The notes beneath the pieces are model-generated. The model was not told the DNA's origin. It did not search any database and saw only the letters and a program-made list of their open reading frames with translations. Shown here in pieces: positions 34,448-43,786 of a stretch of DNA of 64,000 nucleotides (within the stretch, counting starts at the first letter, position 1; each line of letters opens with the position of its first letter). The stretch covers positions 1 to 64,000 of the forward strand of contig NZ_FUIA01000015.1 of assembly GCF_900163665.1 (NCBI RefSeq), given 5' to 3'. The translations under genes and the position numbers were made by a program. Origin of the DNA: Frigoribacterium sp. JB110. GTDB lineage: Bacteria > Actinomycetota > Actinomycetes > Actinomycetales > Microbacteriaceae.

Positions 34448-35824
34448 ATGAGCATCTGCGATGTCCCGGTCATCTCATCCGTGTGCGACGCGGTCGGCGA
34501 GGGCACTGCGTCCCTGATCGCGGCGCCGTTCGACTGGCTCGGCCAGGCGATGGCCGGCGCCGCCGCGTGGCTGTTCGAGGCGGTGTGGTGGGTGTTCGAC
34601 ACCACCACCCTGGTCGACGTCACCAGCGCCGAGTACGTCGGCGTCTACAACGTGCTGTTCGGCGTCGCGATCTTCGTGATGCTCGTGTTCTTCTGCCTCC
34701 AGCTCATCACCGGCCTCATCCACCGCGACCCCACCGCCTTATCCCGTGCCGCCCTCGGACTCGCCAAGAGCGTGCTCGGGTCGTTCCTGGTCATCACGCT
34801 CACGGCGCTGTTGCTGGAAGTGACCGATCAGCTCGCGGTCGGGATCGTGCAAGCCACCGGCAACACGATGGAAGGGATGGGGACCCAGATCGGGCTCCTC
34901 GCCACCGGCCTCGCCGGGATCAACATCGCAGCGCCCGGCGTCGGCGCGATCCTGACCATCTTCCTCGCGGGCCTTGCCATCTCGGCAGCGGCGATCGTCT
35001 GGTTCTCCCTGCTGATCCGCAAGGCGCTGCTGCTGGTCGCGATCGTGTTCGGCCCTATCGCGCTGGCTGGGGCGACGTGGGATGCGACCAAAGGATGGTT
35101 CGGCAAGTGGGCCGCGTTCGTGATCGCCCTGATCTTCTCCAAATTGGTCCTGGTCGTGATCTTCCTCGTCGCGATCGGACAAGTGTCCGCGCCGATTGAG
35201 GCGGACCTGGCATCGATCAGCGACCCCATCGCCGGGGTGGTGCTGATGTTCATCGCCGCGTTCGCGCCCTACATCACCTACAAGTTCCTGTCCTTCGTCG
35301 GGTTCGATATGTACCACGCGATGAGCAGCGAGCAGGAGGCGAAGTCGGCGCTGAACCGGCCCGTCCCTGTGCCCGGCTCGCCCAAGGGCGACTCCGCCAA
35401 GAAAGTCCTCGACGGTGGCTCCGACCACGGTGGCAAACCTGCGAGCGCCGGAGGAGGCGGGGGCGGCACGCCGCCGCCATCCGGTGCCCCCGCAGCGTCA
35501 GCCGGCGCGGGAGCACCCGCAGCCGCCACCGGAGCAGGAGCTGGGGCAGGTGCGGGCGCTGCGGGTGCGGGGCCGGTCGGTGCCGCTGTCGTCGTCGGTG
35601 GCGCGGTCGTCAAGGGCGCTGCGACCGCCGGCCCGAAGGCCGGTAGCGCGGTCGGTCGTGCGGCCGAGGGTCATGCCGCAGCCGCGACCGAGCAAGCGTC
35701 CCCGCCACCGGTCCCGCCCACGCAGGCGAACCCGGCGCCGACCACCCCGCCTCCGTCGACTGCGCCGCGCAGATCGCAGCCGGCCCCGCCGCCTGCGTGC
35801 TCGAAGCCGTCCGGGAAGGAATGA
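34448..35824 (+). CDS. TrbL/VirB6-like polytopic conjugation channel protein
   Basis: 458 residues. About eight hydrophobic segments fill residues 10-280, with the TrbL-like run of charged loops (FHRDP-type LIHRDPTALSRAALGL, then LIRKALLLVAIVFGPIALAG). The last 150 residues are low complexity, rich in Gly, Ala and Pro, and probably cytoplasmic or exposed. Such proteins form the inner-membrane channel of type IV secretion. It is co-directional with, and 4 bases before, the next gene. Confidence 0.87.
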   Translation: MSICDVPVISSVCDAVGEGTASLIAAPFDWLGQAMAGAAAWLFEAVWWVFDTTTLVDVTSAEYVGVYNVLFGVAIFVMLVFFCLQLITGLIHRDPTALSRAALGLAKSVLGSFLVITLTALLLEVTDQLAVGIVQATGNTMEGMGTQIGLLATGLAGINIAAPGVGAILTIFLAGLAISAAAIVWFSLLIRKALLLVAIVFGPIALAGATWDATKGWFGKWAAFVIALIFSKLVLVVIFLVAIGQVSAPIEADLASISDPIAGVVLMFIAAFAPYITYKFLSFVGFDMYHAMSSEQEAKSALNRPVPVPGSPKGDSAKKVLDGGSDHGGKPASAGGGGGGTPPPSGAPAASAGAGAPAAATGAGAGAGAGAAGAGPVGAAVVVGGAVVKGAATAGPKAGSAVGRAAEGHAAAATEQASPPPVPPTQANPAPTTPPPSTAPRRSQPAPPPACSKPSGKE

Positions 35825-35828
35825 GCCG

Positions 35829-37289
35829 ATGGTCACCACCACGCACACCGAGTACCCGTTGTCGCCGGTGCAGTTCTCCCGCCTCACCAAGCGGGGCATC
35901 TTGCTCGGCCTGTCGCTGCCGCAGCTGATCGTCCTGGGCATCGCGATTCTCACCGTCGTTGCCTCCCTCTACACCACCGGTGGCGTGGGCCTGGCCTGGA
36001 CGTCCCCGATCTGGGCCAGTGCCGCCCTCCTCGCGGTGATCCCGGCCGGGGGCAGGAAGCTGGTCGAGTGGGTGCCGATCCTCACCCGCTGGGTCGCCCG
36101 CACCTACCTGGGACAGCTCATCTACCGGCGCCGGGTCATCCGCCCGCGCCCGGCCGGCACCCTCGCCCTGCCTGGGGATGCCGGGCCGCTGCGGGAATGG
36201 GAGGACCCGGAGACGGGGGCGGCGATGATCCACGATCCCCACGCGCAGACCCTCACCGTCATCCTCGGCGTCTCCCACCCCGCGTTCGTGCTCTTGGACC
36301 CCGGCGAGCAGCAGCGTCGTGTCTCCGGGTGGGGGCGTGTGCTCGCCGCTGCGTGCCGCTCCGGGCGCATCGCCCGCATCCAAGTCGCCGAACGCACCCT
36401 CCCCGACTCAGGGACGGGGCTGGCGGAGTGGTGGCGCAGCCACGGTACCGACGATGGCTCCTGGGCCGCCACCACCTACGCTGAGCTCATCGACCGGGCT
36501 GGCCCGGCCGGGGAACGCCACGCGACCACGATCAGCCTCGCCCTGGACATGCGCGCCGCCAGCCGGCAGATACGGACCGCCGGCGGTGGCATACGGGGAG
36601 CGGCGGCGGTGCTGCGGCAGGAGATGACCACCCTGACCACTGCGTTGCGTGCGGCGGACCTGTCCAGCACCGGGTGGCTGAGTCCCGGCGAGGTCGCCGT
36701 CGTCCTCCGCGGCGCCTACGATCCGGCCGCCGCGCCCGCCCTGGAACGCCACGGCGACCTCGGACGGGACCTGGCCACCGCCGGGCCGGTCGCGGTCACC
36801 GAGACCTGGGAGCGGCTGCGTTCCGACAGCGCCTATCACGCGGTGCTGTGGGTGACCGAGTGGCCCCGCTCCCAGGTGTATCCGGGGTTCCTCGCCCCGC
36901 TCGTGCTCTCGGGCGGCATCCTGCGCACCCTGTCGCTGCATTACACGCCGGTGCGTGCCGATCAGGCCGCGCGCGATCTGCGGAAGAAGAAGACCGAACT
37001 CATCTCCGACGCCGCCCAACGCCGCAAGATCGGGCAGATCGAAGACGCCGCCAACAGCGCGGAACTGGACGACGTGCTCCAACAGGAAGCCGACCTGACC
37101 GCCGGGCACGGCGTCCTGCGCGTCTCCGGCCTCATCAGCGTCTCCGCGCCCACCGCCGACGAACTGGACGCGGCGGTCGCGGCGGTCGAGCAGGCCGCCA
37201 TCCAAGCGTCCTGCGAGACCCGCCGCCTTGTCGGACAGCAAACCCAAGCCTTCACCGCGGCGGCTTTGCCGCTGTGCCGGCCGGTGTGA
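35829..37289 (+). CDS. SCO6880/PrgI-type conjugation protein (VirB3/VirB4 N-domain-like)
   Basis: 486 residues from ATG 35829. Two membrane spans near the start (SLPQLIVLGIAILTVVASLY) match PrgI/VirB3-like proteins. The soluble remainder resembles the N-terminal domain of VirB4 (AVLWVTEWPRSQVYPGFL, then RADQAARDLRKKKTELISD and a C-terminal SVSAPTADELDAA), without Walker motifs. From memory this matches the SCO6880 family of actinobacterial elements. The ATPase domain is a separate protein at 38578, with another gene between them, so VirB4 function seems split. Confidence 0.8.
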   Translation: MVTTTHTEYPLSPVQFSRLTKRGILLGLSLPQLIVLGIAILTVVASLYTTGGVGLAWTSPIWASAALLAVIPAGGRKLVEWVPILTRWVARTYLGQLIYRRRVIRPRPAGTLALPGDAGPLREWEDPETGAAMIHDPHAQTLTVILGVSHPAFVLLDPGEQQRRVSGWGRVLAAACRSGRIARIQVAERTLPDSGTGLAEWWRSHGTDDGSWAATTYAELIDRAGPAGERHATTISLALDMRAASRQIRTAGGGIRGAAAVLRQEMTTLTTALRAADLSSTGWLSPGEVAVVLRGAYDPAAAPALERHGDLGRDLATAGPVAVTETWERLRSDSAYHAVLWVTEWPRSQVYPGFLAPLVLSGGILRTLSLHYTPVRADQAARDLRKKKTELISDAAQRRKIGQIEDAANSAELDDVLQQEADLTAGHGVLRVSGLISVSAPTADELDAAVAAVEQAAIQASCETRRLVGQQTQAFTAAALPLCRPV

Positions 37290-37339
37290 GCGCCCGCACC
37301 TACCCGGCAACCACAACCCGTTCGTAGAGGAGTCTGACG

Positions 37340-38581
37340 ATGCCTACCCACACTGATCCGGTTCAGGACGCGATGGAAGCCTCCGCCGCGCTGCGGGGCC
37401 TTGCCGCCGCATCCCGGAGCTTCCCTCGCCCGGTCGAGGTCTACCCGACCCTGAGCGAGGTCACCGCCAGGCTGGGGTCGATGATGCGTGTCCTCGATCA
37501 GCTCGCGGCCGCGCACATCGACGCCCGCGAACGCGCCCACAACACTGGCGGCAGTCAGAGCGGAGGGGCGACCTCGGCGCTGGCGGCCGCCGACGAACTC
37601 CACCAGGCCGCGACCCTGCTGCACGAGGTGCGGGATCGGCTGGACGCGGCGATGGAGCGCTCCGGACGGATCGTGTGGCAGCCAGCTCCGGAACCGCCCG
37701 ACGTTGGGGCCGGGCGCACGAGCGTTGAGGCCGGCGCCCTGCGGCTGACCGTCTGGCCCGATGAGTCACTGGGCCGCCATCACCGATACGGGTACCTGAT
37801 CGAGAACCCCGGCACCGGGCAGAGCCTTTCGGGACGGGACCTGTTCACCGGGTTCGGTGCCCCCGTCGCCCCAGATGAGGCACTGCGGCAGCTCGCGCTT
37901 CTGCTCGGCGCGGCAGGAACCCAACACCAGAACAGCAGCGGCCATCCTGCCCCGGATGGGATGTTCCCCGGCTGGGTCGCCGAGGCCGCCCTGGTAAGCA
38001 CCGGAGAGCTGGCTTCGCTGACCCGCCCTACCTTGGGTGAGGAGCCGGTGCCGCCGCGCCGGTGGGTGGGGGTGGTGTTCCTCCAAGGCTCGGACGCCGA
38101 GGAGGTGCTGGAGCTGATCGAGCGCGATGGCCCCGATGCCGGGGTCGAGCACCTGTCCCAATGGGACTTCGGCGACGAAACCACCTCCGCGGCGCTCGAG
38201 AACGGATACGTCTACACCGATCTGCCCTCCGGTGCCTTGGATCAGACGGTGACGCAGGGCGGGTACGTGCTCACCTACAACCACGACTTCGGCTACGCCT
38301 CCCTGCTGCGCGAACACCACACCCCACCAGACTCCACCCTCACCGCAGAGGCGATGACACCTCCCGCGGCTGTGTTTCCGCGGCTGAACATGGCCGGGGG
38401 CAGGGCGGCCGGCCGCGGTGCTGTCGCGGCCGCGCACGGGACCACCGCCACGAGCCGCGCGACCGGGGCAGGGGCAGCGGCTGGTGCGGTGGCGGGGGCC
38501 GCGCGGGGAGCTGAGGCCGCGCCGGACTGGTTCGCCCGCCAGCCTGGTGCTGTCTCTCCGGGGCAGGGACGGGCGCTGTGA
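37340..38581 (+). CDS. Element protein of unknown function between the VirB4 parts
   Basis: 413 residues from ATG 37340 with AGAGGAG eight bases upstream. Residues 1-115 are helical (SALRGLAAASRSFPRPVEVY, then helices with LHEVRDRLDAAMERSG). Residues 130-340 are a mixed region with VVFLQGSDAEEVLELIERDG and GGYVLTYNHDFGYASLLRE. The last 60 residues are Ala/Gly-rich, ending in APDWFARQPG. I do not recognise a family. The stop overlaps the VirB4 ATPase start, so it likely acts with the secretion system. Confidence 0.72.
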   Translation: MPTHTDPVQDAMEASAALRGLAAASRSFPRPVEVYPTLSEVTARLGSMMRVLDQLAAAHIDARERAHNTGGSQSGGATSALAAADELHQAATLLHEVRDRLDAAMERSGRIVWQPAPEPPDVGAGRTSVEAGALRLTVWPDESLGRHHRYGYLIENPGTGQSLSGRDLFTGFGAPVAPDEALRQLALLLGAAGTQHQNSSGHPAPDGMFPGWVAEAALVSTGELASLTRPTLGEEPVPPRRWVGVVFLQGSDAEEVLELIERDGPDAGVEHLSQWDFGDETTSAALENGYVYTDLPSGALDQTVTQGGYVLTYNHDFGYASLLREHHTPPDSTLTAEAMTPPAAVFPRLNMAGGRAAGRGAVAAAHGTTATSRATGAGAAAGAVAGAARGAEAAPDWFARQPGAVSPGQGRAL

Positions 38582-40122
38582 CCGGCGAGGAGTCCCAACT
38601 GCATACGGCGGTTCTGGTCGGCCCGGAAGGGGAGCGCCGCAAGCACCGCAAAGCCCGCAGGCAGGCCGCGACGCGCATCGAGACGTCCGCGCGGGAGGCG
38701 AAGAAGGCCGAAGCGAAAGCGAAGTGGAAGGCCGAGCAAGCCGAGCGGCGGAACACGAGCTACCTGCCTGCCGCCGGCGAGCCCGGCCCGAAAGCGTTGC
38801 GAACGCCGGGCCGGTTGCGGCTCCCGAAGCATCAGGACACGTCCGCGACCCTCGCCGGGCAGTACCCGTTCCTGGCCGAAGGGGGTCTCGGCTCGGCGGG
38901 GGTGTTCGTCGGGCAGGACCTCTATTCCGGCGGCAGTTTCGTGTACGACCCGTGGGTGCTCTACCAGCGTGGCCTCATCACCGCCCCCAACGTGGTGCTG
39001 GCCGGGATCGTCGGCTCCGGCAAGTCCTCCCTCGCCAAGTCCCTCTACACGCGGTCGCTGCCATTCGGGCGGCGCGTCTACGTTCCCGGCGACCCGAAAG
39101 GGGAGCACACCGCCGTCGCGGAAGCGGTCGGCGGGAGGGCTATCGTCCTCGGGCACGGACTATCCAACCGTCTCAACCCGCTGGACGAGGGCCACCGGCC
39201 ATCCACCGTGTCGGATGCGGAGTGGGCGATGCAGGTCGCCTCCCGCCGCCGGGACCTCATCGGCGCGCTCGCGGAGACCGTGCTGGACCGAACCTTGACG
39301 CCGTTGGAGCACACCGCGATCGACCTCGCCCTCAAAGACGCGGTGCGGTCTGCGGAGGTGCCGATCCTGCCGATGGTCGTCGACCGCATCCTCACCCCAA
39401 GCCACACTGACGACGAGGACGGGCGCCTTGCGGAAGACGGCCGGCTCGTCGGCCACGCGCTGCGCCGGCTCGTGGCCGGTGACCTCCAAGGACTCTTCGA
39501 CGGACCCTCCACCGTCAGATTCGACCCGTCCCTGCCGATGGTGTCCCTCGACCTCAGCCGAGTCGCGGAGAACTCGACGCTCATCAGCGTGCTGATGACC
39601 TGTTCCTCGGCGTGGATGGAGTCGGCACTGTCGGACCCCAATGGCGGGCAACGGTGGGTGATCTACGACGAGGCCTGGCGCCTCATGGCCTACCCGTCCC
39701 TGTTGCGGCGTATGGACGCCCAATGGCGGTTGGCACGGCATTTCGGGATCGCGAACATGCTCATCTTCCACAAGCTCACCGACCTCGACAACGTCGGCGA
39801 CCAAGGCTCCGCGATGCGCGCCCTCGCCTCGTCACTACTGGCGAACGCCGAGACCAGGATCGTGTACCGGCAGGAGGCCGACCAGCTCGGCTCCACCGCG
39901 ACCGCGCTCGGCCTCACCGGGACGGAGCAGAAGCTGCTTCCCGGCCTGGGCACCGGGCAGGGACTGTGGCGAATCAAAGACCGCTCCTTCATCGTGCAGC
40001 ACCAGCTCCACCCCGCCGAACTAGCCGCGTTCGACACCACGACCCGGATGACATCGAACAGCCGTGAGTTCAGGAATCTCGACGGTTCTTCGGGAATCCC
40101 GACCGATCGGCAGGAATCATGA
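38578..40122 (+). CDS. VirB4/TraC-type conjugation ATPase
   Basis: Drives assembly of, and DNA passage through, the transfer channel. A charged N-terminal 80 residues (KAEAKAKWKAEQAERR) precede the P-loop domain with Walker A GIVGSGKSSLAK, Walker B RWVIYDEAWRLM, HKLTDLDNVG and a C-terminal arginine-rich region (RIVYRQEADQLG). At 514 residues it lacks the large N-terminal domain of classical VirB4, which seems to be encoded at 35829. ATGA overlaps link it to both neighbours. Confidence 0.92.
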   Translation: MTGEESQLHTAVLVGPEGERRKHRKARRQAATRIETSAREAKKAEAKAKWKAEQAERRNTSYLPAAGEPGPKALRTPGRLRLPKHQDTSATLAGQYPFLAEGGLGSAGVFVGQDLYSGGSFVYDPWVLYQRGLITAPNVVLAGIVGSGKSSLAKSLYTRSLPFGRRVYVPGDPKGEHTAVAEAVGGRAIVLGHGLSNRLNPLDEGHRPSTVSDAEWAMQVASRRRDLIGALAETVLDRTLTPLEHTAIDLALKDAVRSAEVPILPMVVDRILTPSHTDDEDGRLAEDGRLVGHALRRLVAGDLQGLFDGPSTVRFDPSLPMVSLDLSRVAENSTLISVLMTCSSAWMESALSDPNGGQRWVIYDEAWRLMAYPSLLRRMDAQWRLARHFGIANMLIFHKLTDLDNVGDQGSAMRALASSLLANAETRIVYRQEADQLGSTATALGLTGTEQKLLPGLGTGQGLWRIKDRSFIVQHQLHPAELAAFDTTTRMTSNSREFRNLDGSSGIPTDRQES

Positions 40123-40670
40123 AGAACCGCCCCCGCTACAAGCGCTCCACCCCCGAACCCGTGCACCAGGAGAACCCCATGCCAGTGGTGCTCCCGCACG
40201 TCGTGATCGTCGTCGTCGAGGACGGGCGCATGACCGTCACCGTCGACGGCGCACTGTATGAGCCGGAGCCGTTCGCACCGCCGTGGCGGCGGGAGGACTT
40301 CGCCCGTGTCCTCGACCAGCTCACCGAACAGCACCGGTCGCCTGTCCGCGTCGAGGTGCGCGAGGCGGATGGCACGGTGTTCACCGACATCATCACCCCC
40401 GGCAAACGCCGTCGCCCCCGCCCCGACTCCGAGCCCGTGCCACAGCCGCCGCCCCCGCGGGCGATGCCGGAGCTCGTCACGCTCACTGGGGACGGGTTCG
40501 TGCCCGGCGAGGACGTGGCGATCGCTGTGGTCATCGCCCATGGCGACGCCGCCCCAGACGGGACGATGCGCGGCCTGCTCACCACCGAGCAGGCCGAGTC
40601 GAGTCCGACCCGCGATGTGATCCTGCTCGGCCGCGTCTCCGGCACCCTCACCATCGGGCACCCGCAATGA
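40119..40670 (+). CDS. Small element protein of unknown function
   Basis: 183 residues between the VirB4-type ATPase and the coupling protein, joined to both by ATGA overlaps. It begins with a basic stretch, then a beta-rich domain (HVVIVVVEDGRMTVTVDGAL, SPVRVEVREADGTVFTDII), a Pro-rich basic linker and a second beta-rich part (GEDVAIAVVIAHGDA). No family recognised. Its place suggests an adapter between ATPase and coupling protein; this is inference. Confidence 0.7.
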   Translation: MKNRPRYKRSTPEPVHQENPMPVVLPHVVIVVVEDGRMTVTVDGALYEPEPFAPPWRREDFARVLDQLTEQHRSPVRVEVREADGTVFTDIITPGKRRRPRPDSEPVPQPPPPRAMPELVTLTGDGFVPGEDVAIAVVIAHGDAAPDGTMRGLLTTEQAESSPTRDVILLGRVSGTLTIGHPQ

Positions 40671-42439
40671 GCACCCCACGGCCCGCCGGGTCCCTTGGCG
40701 ACGAGCTCAGCAACCTCGGCATCGGCGTCCTCATCGGCGCGGCGATCCTCGCCGGCATCCTGCGGGCGGCCGGCTCGGTCGCCGCGTGGATCACTGGAAC
40801 CGCACAACCCGCAGGGGGTGGCGAAGCCGGCCTCGGGGTGCTGCTGAACCCTGGGAACCCGGCGGTCGCGCTCGACGCGGACGGGCTGAACGTGGTGGCG
40901 TACTGGATCACCGCCGGCGTCCTGATCGCCGGGGCCGGAGTGCTGGGCTGGTGGGGGTGGCGGTTCTTCCGCGACCACGGACGGCAGGTGAAGGCCGACC
41001 CCTACCGGATCGCGGGGATCGCCACCCGCAGCGAGGTCGCACGGGCCGCGTCCGATCCCGTGCTGCTGCGTCGCGGCGGGCACCTGCGCCCCTCGCTGGA
41101 CAAGCCGAAGCCGCAGGATATCGGATACCGGATCGGTGCCTCACGCGGGCATGGCGTGTGGGCGTCCGTCGAAGACTCGATCCTGCTGCTCGGCCCGCCC
41201 CGGTCGGGGAAAGGTGCAGGGGTCGTCATCAACATGATCCTCGACGCGCCCGGCGCGGTCGTTACCACATCGACCCGGCCAGACAACCTCACCGCCACGC
41301 TCACCGTCCGGCAGAAGCTCGGCCCGGTCGCCGTGTTCGATCCCCAGCACCTGGCCGAAGGCGTTCCCGCCGGCCTCAGGTGGTCGCCCATCCGTGGGTG
41401 CGAGGACCCACTGACCGCGATGATCCGCGCCACCGGGCTTGCCGCCGGCACCGGCCTGTCCGCCGGCGGTGTCGAGGGCGGCGGGTTCTGGGAAGGCAAG
41501 ACCCGCACCGCCCTCCAAGCCCTCCTCCATGCAGCCGCCCTCGATCACCGTCCGCCTGGTGAGCTGTTCCGGTGGACTCTTGATCCGTCCGCCGCCGCGG
41601 ATGCGGTGGCGATCCTCACCGCCAACCCGCAGGCCGCCGTCGGGTGGGCGGAGTCGCTGCAGGCGATGATCGATTCCGACCCGCGCACTCGTGACTCCAT
41701 CTGGCAAGGCGTCTCCCTTGCCCTCGCCGCCTTCGCAGACCCGCGCGTACTCGATGCCGTATCCCCTCGCGAGGGTGAGGATTTCGATCCCGAAGCGTTC
41801 CTCCGCGCCAAAGGCACCCTCTATCTACTCGCGACCGGTGCTGGGGCGAACAACTCCGCTGCGTTGGTGGCGGCGTTCGTGGAAGACCTTGTGGAAGCCG
41901 CCCGCCGTATCGCTGCCACCAGTCCCGGTGCCCGTCTGGACCCGCCGCTGCTGCTGGCGCTGGATGAGGTCGGCAACCTCGCCCCGTTGCCGTCGCTGCC
42001 GACGCTGATGGCCGAAGGCGGTGGCACCGGGATCACGACGATGCCGGTGCTGCAGTCGCTCGCGCAGGCGCGGGAGAAGTGGTCGGAGAACGCGGCCGGA
42101 GCGATCTGGGACGCGAGCATCGTCAAGATCATCCTCGGCGGGGCATCGAACTCCAAGGACCTGCACGACCTGACCACCCTCATCGGGGAACGTGACGAGG
42201 TGACCGACTCCACCACGGTCGGGGACCACGGCTCCCGCACCGCGCAACGCTCCATCCGGCGGGTGCCGATCATGCCGCCCGACACGATCCGCACCCTGCC
42301 GTTCGGGACCGCGCTCGTGCTGCTGCGCTCAGCACCGCCGATCGTGACCAGGCTGCGCCTGTGGACGGATCGGGCGGATGCTGCCGAGCTGCGCGCCGCG
42401 AGGGCCGGCATCGAAGCGTTGCTGCAGCGACGTTCGTAG
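40667..42439 (+). CDS. VirD4/TraG-type coupling protein
   Basis: Brings the relaxase-DNA complex to the secretion channel. 590 residues with two N-terminal membrane spans (about 20-45 and 85-110). Walker A is in LLLGPPRSGKGAGVVI, Walker B in LLLALDEVGNLAPLPSL, and the TraG-type GGGTGITTMPVLQSLAQAR follows. These are standard for VirD4 proteins of Gram-positive elements. The start overlaps the preceding stop. Confidence 0.95.
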   Translation: MSTPRPAGSLGDELSNLGIGVLIGAAILAGILRAAGSVAAWITGTAQPAGGGEAGLGVLLNPGNPAVALDADGLNVVAYWITAGVLIAGAGVLGWWGWRFFRDHGRQVKADPYRIAGIATRSEVARAASDPVLLRRGGHLRPSLDKPKPQDIGYRIGASRGHGVWASVEDSILLLGPPRSGKGAGVVINMILDAPGAVVTTSTRPDNLTATLTVRQKLGPVAVFDPQHLAEGVPAGLRWSPIRGCEDPLTAMIRATGLAAGTGLSAGGVEGGGFWEGKTRTALQALLHAAALDHRPPGELFRWTLDPSAAADAVAILTANPQAAVGWAESLQAMIDSDPRTRDSIWQGVSLALAAFADPRVLDAVSPREGEDFDPEAFLRAKGTLYLLATGAGANNSAALVAAFVEDLVEAARRIAATSPGARLDPPLLLALDEVGNLAPLPSLPTLMAEGGGTGITTMPVLQSLAQAREKWSENAAGAIWDASIVKIILGGASNSKDLHDLTTLIGERDEVTDSTTVGDHGSRTAQRSIRRVPIMPPDTIRTLPFGTALVLLRSAPPIVTRLRLWTDRADAAELRAARAGIEALLQRRS

Positions 42440-42510
42440 GAGACGGTGGGTGCACCTGCCTGGCATGGAGGTCCCGGCTCGGGGCCGTTGATGTCAGGAA
42501 GGACAGCCTG

Positions 42511-42960
42511 ATGGCTATTCGCACGTACCAGTCTTTGGCGGGGTATGTCGCCACGGCGCCGCACACGGACCCGACCAGTGACGGCACGCCACGGTTCTAC
42601 GCCCGAGCCGGTCAGCGGCAGGGGCGCCGGGAACCCGATGGCACCTACACGAAGCTGCCGACCCAGTACGTTCCCATCGTCGCCTACGGCGATGCCGCCG
42701 AAGAGGCGACCGCGCTGCTCGCGAAGGGGGTCGGGTTCGTCGCCGAAGGACGGTTCCGGCCCGTGAGATACGAGAAGGACGGCAAGACGATCACCGGGCA
42801 CGAGTTCGAGGTCTGGAAAGTCGGCCGCCGCCACACCCACGACGAGAACACCGCCACCCGCGACGCGGCGGCCGAGCAGATCACCCGCAGCAGGGAGGTA
42901 CCGGCGGAGTTCAGCGCCCCGCGGTCGACGGGAACCGCTACGACCGCGCTGGCGATGTGA
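42511..42960 (+). CDS. Single-stranded DNA-binding-like protein
   Basis: 149 residues from ATG 42511; AGGAAGGA lies about eight bases upstream. The core is an OB-fold of SSB type: Y-rich N-terminus, FYARAGQRQGRREPDG, PIVAYGDAAEEATALLAKGVGF and EGRFRPVRYEKDGKTITGHEF, here read in separate parts. The C-terminus lacks the acidic DDIPF tip of chromosomal SSB. It likely coats transferred single strands for the prim-pol and the relaxase. Confidence 0.82.
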   Translation: MAIRTYQSLAGYVATAPHTDPTSDGTPRFYARAGQRQGRREPDGTYTKLPTQYVPIVAYGDAAEEATALLAKGVGFVAEGRFRPVRYEKDGKTITGHEFEVWKVGRRHTHDENTATRDAAAEQITRSREVPAEFSAPRSTGTATTALAM

Positions 42961-42970
42961 GGCGATCATC

Positions 42971-43558
42971 ATGACCGACACCACAGACCAGCCCGAACCC
43001 GGCCCCGAGCCCCTTGACGATGATTCCACCGAGGGGCAGGAGGAGAGCTTCGAGGGGCCGCTGATCGCAGAGCCCCCGCACCCAGTCAACTGGAACCTGC
43101 TCACCGCCGACGCCGCCGAAGTCGAGTGGCTGGAACTGAACAAGTGGATCAACTGGATGCGCCGCACCTACGGGCTCGGCGCATCGGTGCTGCCACCGTT
43201 CTGGCACCGCCACCCCGAACTCGTCTGGGAGCTCTCCGCCCTACACCTGCACTGGCTGTGCGCCTACGATCCCGAGCAGAACGGGTCCGCACCATTGGGG
43301 TGGCACCGCGACTTCGCCGAAGCGCGCGGCCGGCTGCGCGAATGGGTCGCCGCGTGCGGCACCCGACTGGACCGCGACCGGCCCACTCGGCAGACCGTCT
43401 GGCCCGGCGAGCCCCCTGCCGCACCGGTCGAAGACATCATCATCACCGACCGCAACGAGGACTTCGTGGAGTTCGTGTTCGCCGACGTTCAAGCACGCAG
43501 GCAGGCCGAGGACGAGTTCTACGCCGGCCTCGACCTGACCACCGGGGAACTGCCGTGA
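42971..43558 (+). CDS. DUF4913-family element protein
   Basis: 195 residues. An acidic disordered N-terminus is followed by a Trp-rich domain (WLELNKWINWMRRTYG, LPPFWHRHPELVWELSALHL, GWHRDFAEARGRLREWV), a pattern I associate with DUF4913 proteins of actinobacterial plasmids and ICEs. Function is unknown. It lies 10 bases after the SSB gene, and its stop overlaps the last small gene. Confidence 0.8.
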   Translation: MTDTTDQPEPGPEPLDDDSTEGQEESFEGPLIAEPPHPVNWNLLTADAAEVEWLELNKWINWMRRTYGLGASVLPPFWHRHPELVWELSALHLHWLCAYDPEQNGSAPLGWHRDFAEARGRLREWVAACGTRLDRDRPTRQTVWPGEPPAAPVEDIIITDRNEDFVEFVFADVQARRQAEDEFYAGLDLTTGELP

Positions 43559-43758
43559 CCGCCCCCGACCTCCCAGCACCGCACACCGACACTCCCGCCT
43601 CGGGCGAGGTCACGACGCCACGATCGTCTGCGCTGCCAGGAGGGTTCGACGTTCAGGAATGGACCCGGCAGGCGTGCGAAGCGTCCGGGGTGTCCTTCGC
43701 GGTCACCGACCCCGTGGCGCTGGACAGGCTGCGCACGCTCGTCTCGCACCCCGCCTGA
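43555..43758 (+). CDS. Small protein at the operon end, unknown
   Basis: 67 residues from GTG 43555, overlapping the previous stop. A polar N-terminal half leads to a short helical segment (DVQEWTRQACEASGVSFAV, VALDRLRTLV). It ends 29 bases before the convergent recombinase stop. No function known; translational coupling is the main support that it is real. Confidence 0.6.
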   Translation: MTAPDLPAPHTDTPASGEVTTPRSSALPGGFDVQEWTRQACEASGVSFAVTDPVALDRLRTLVSHPA

Positions 43759-43786
43759 GCTGGCCGCCGTGCCCCAGGCCGCCGGG

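Noticed and set aside
42511..43758. A toxin-antitoxin pair among the small genes at the operon end
   Set aside because: The three products are an SSB-like protein, a DUF4913 protein and a 67-residue protein; none has toxin or antitoxin features.
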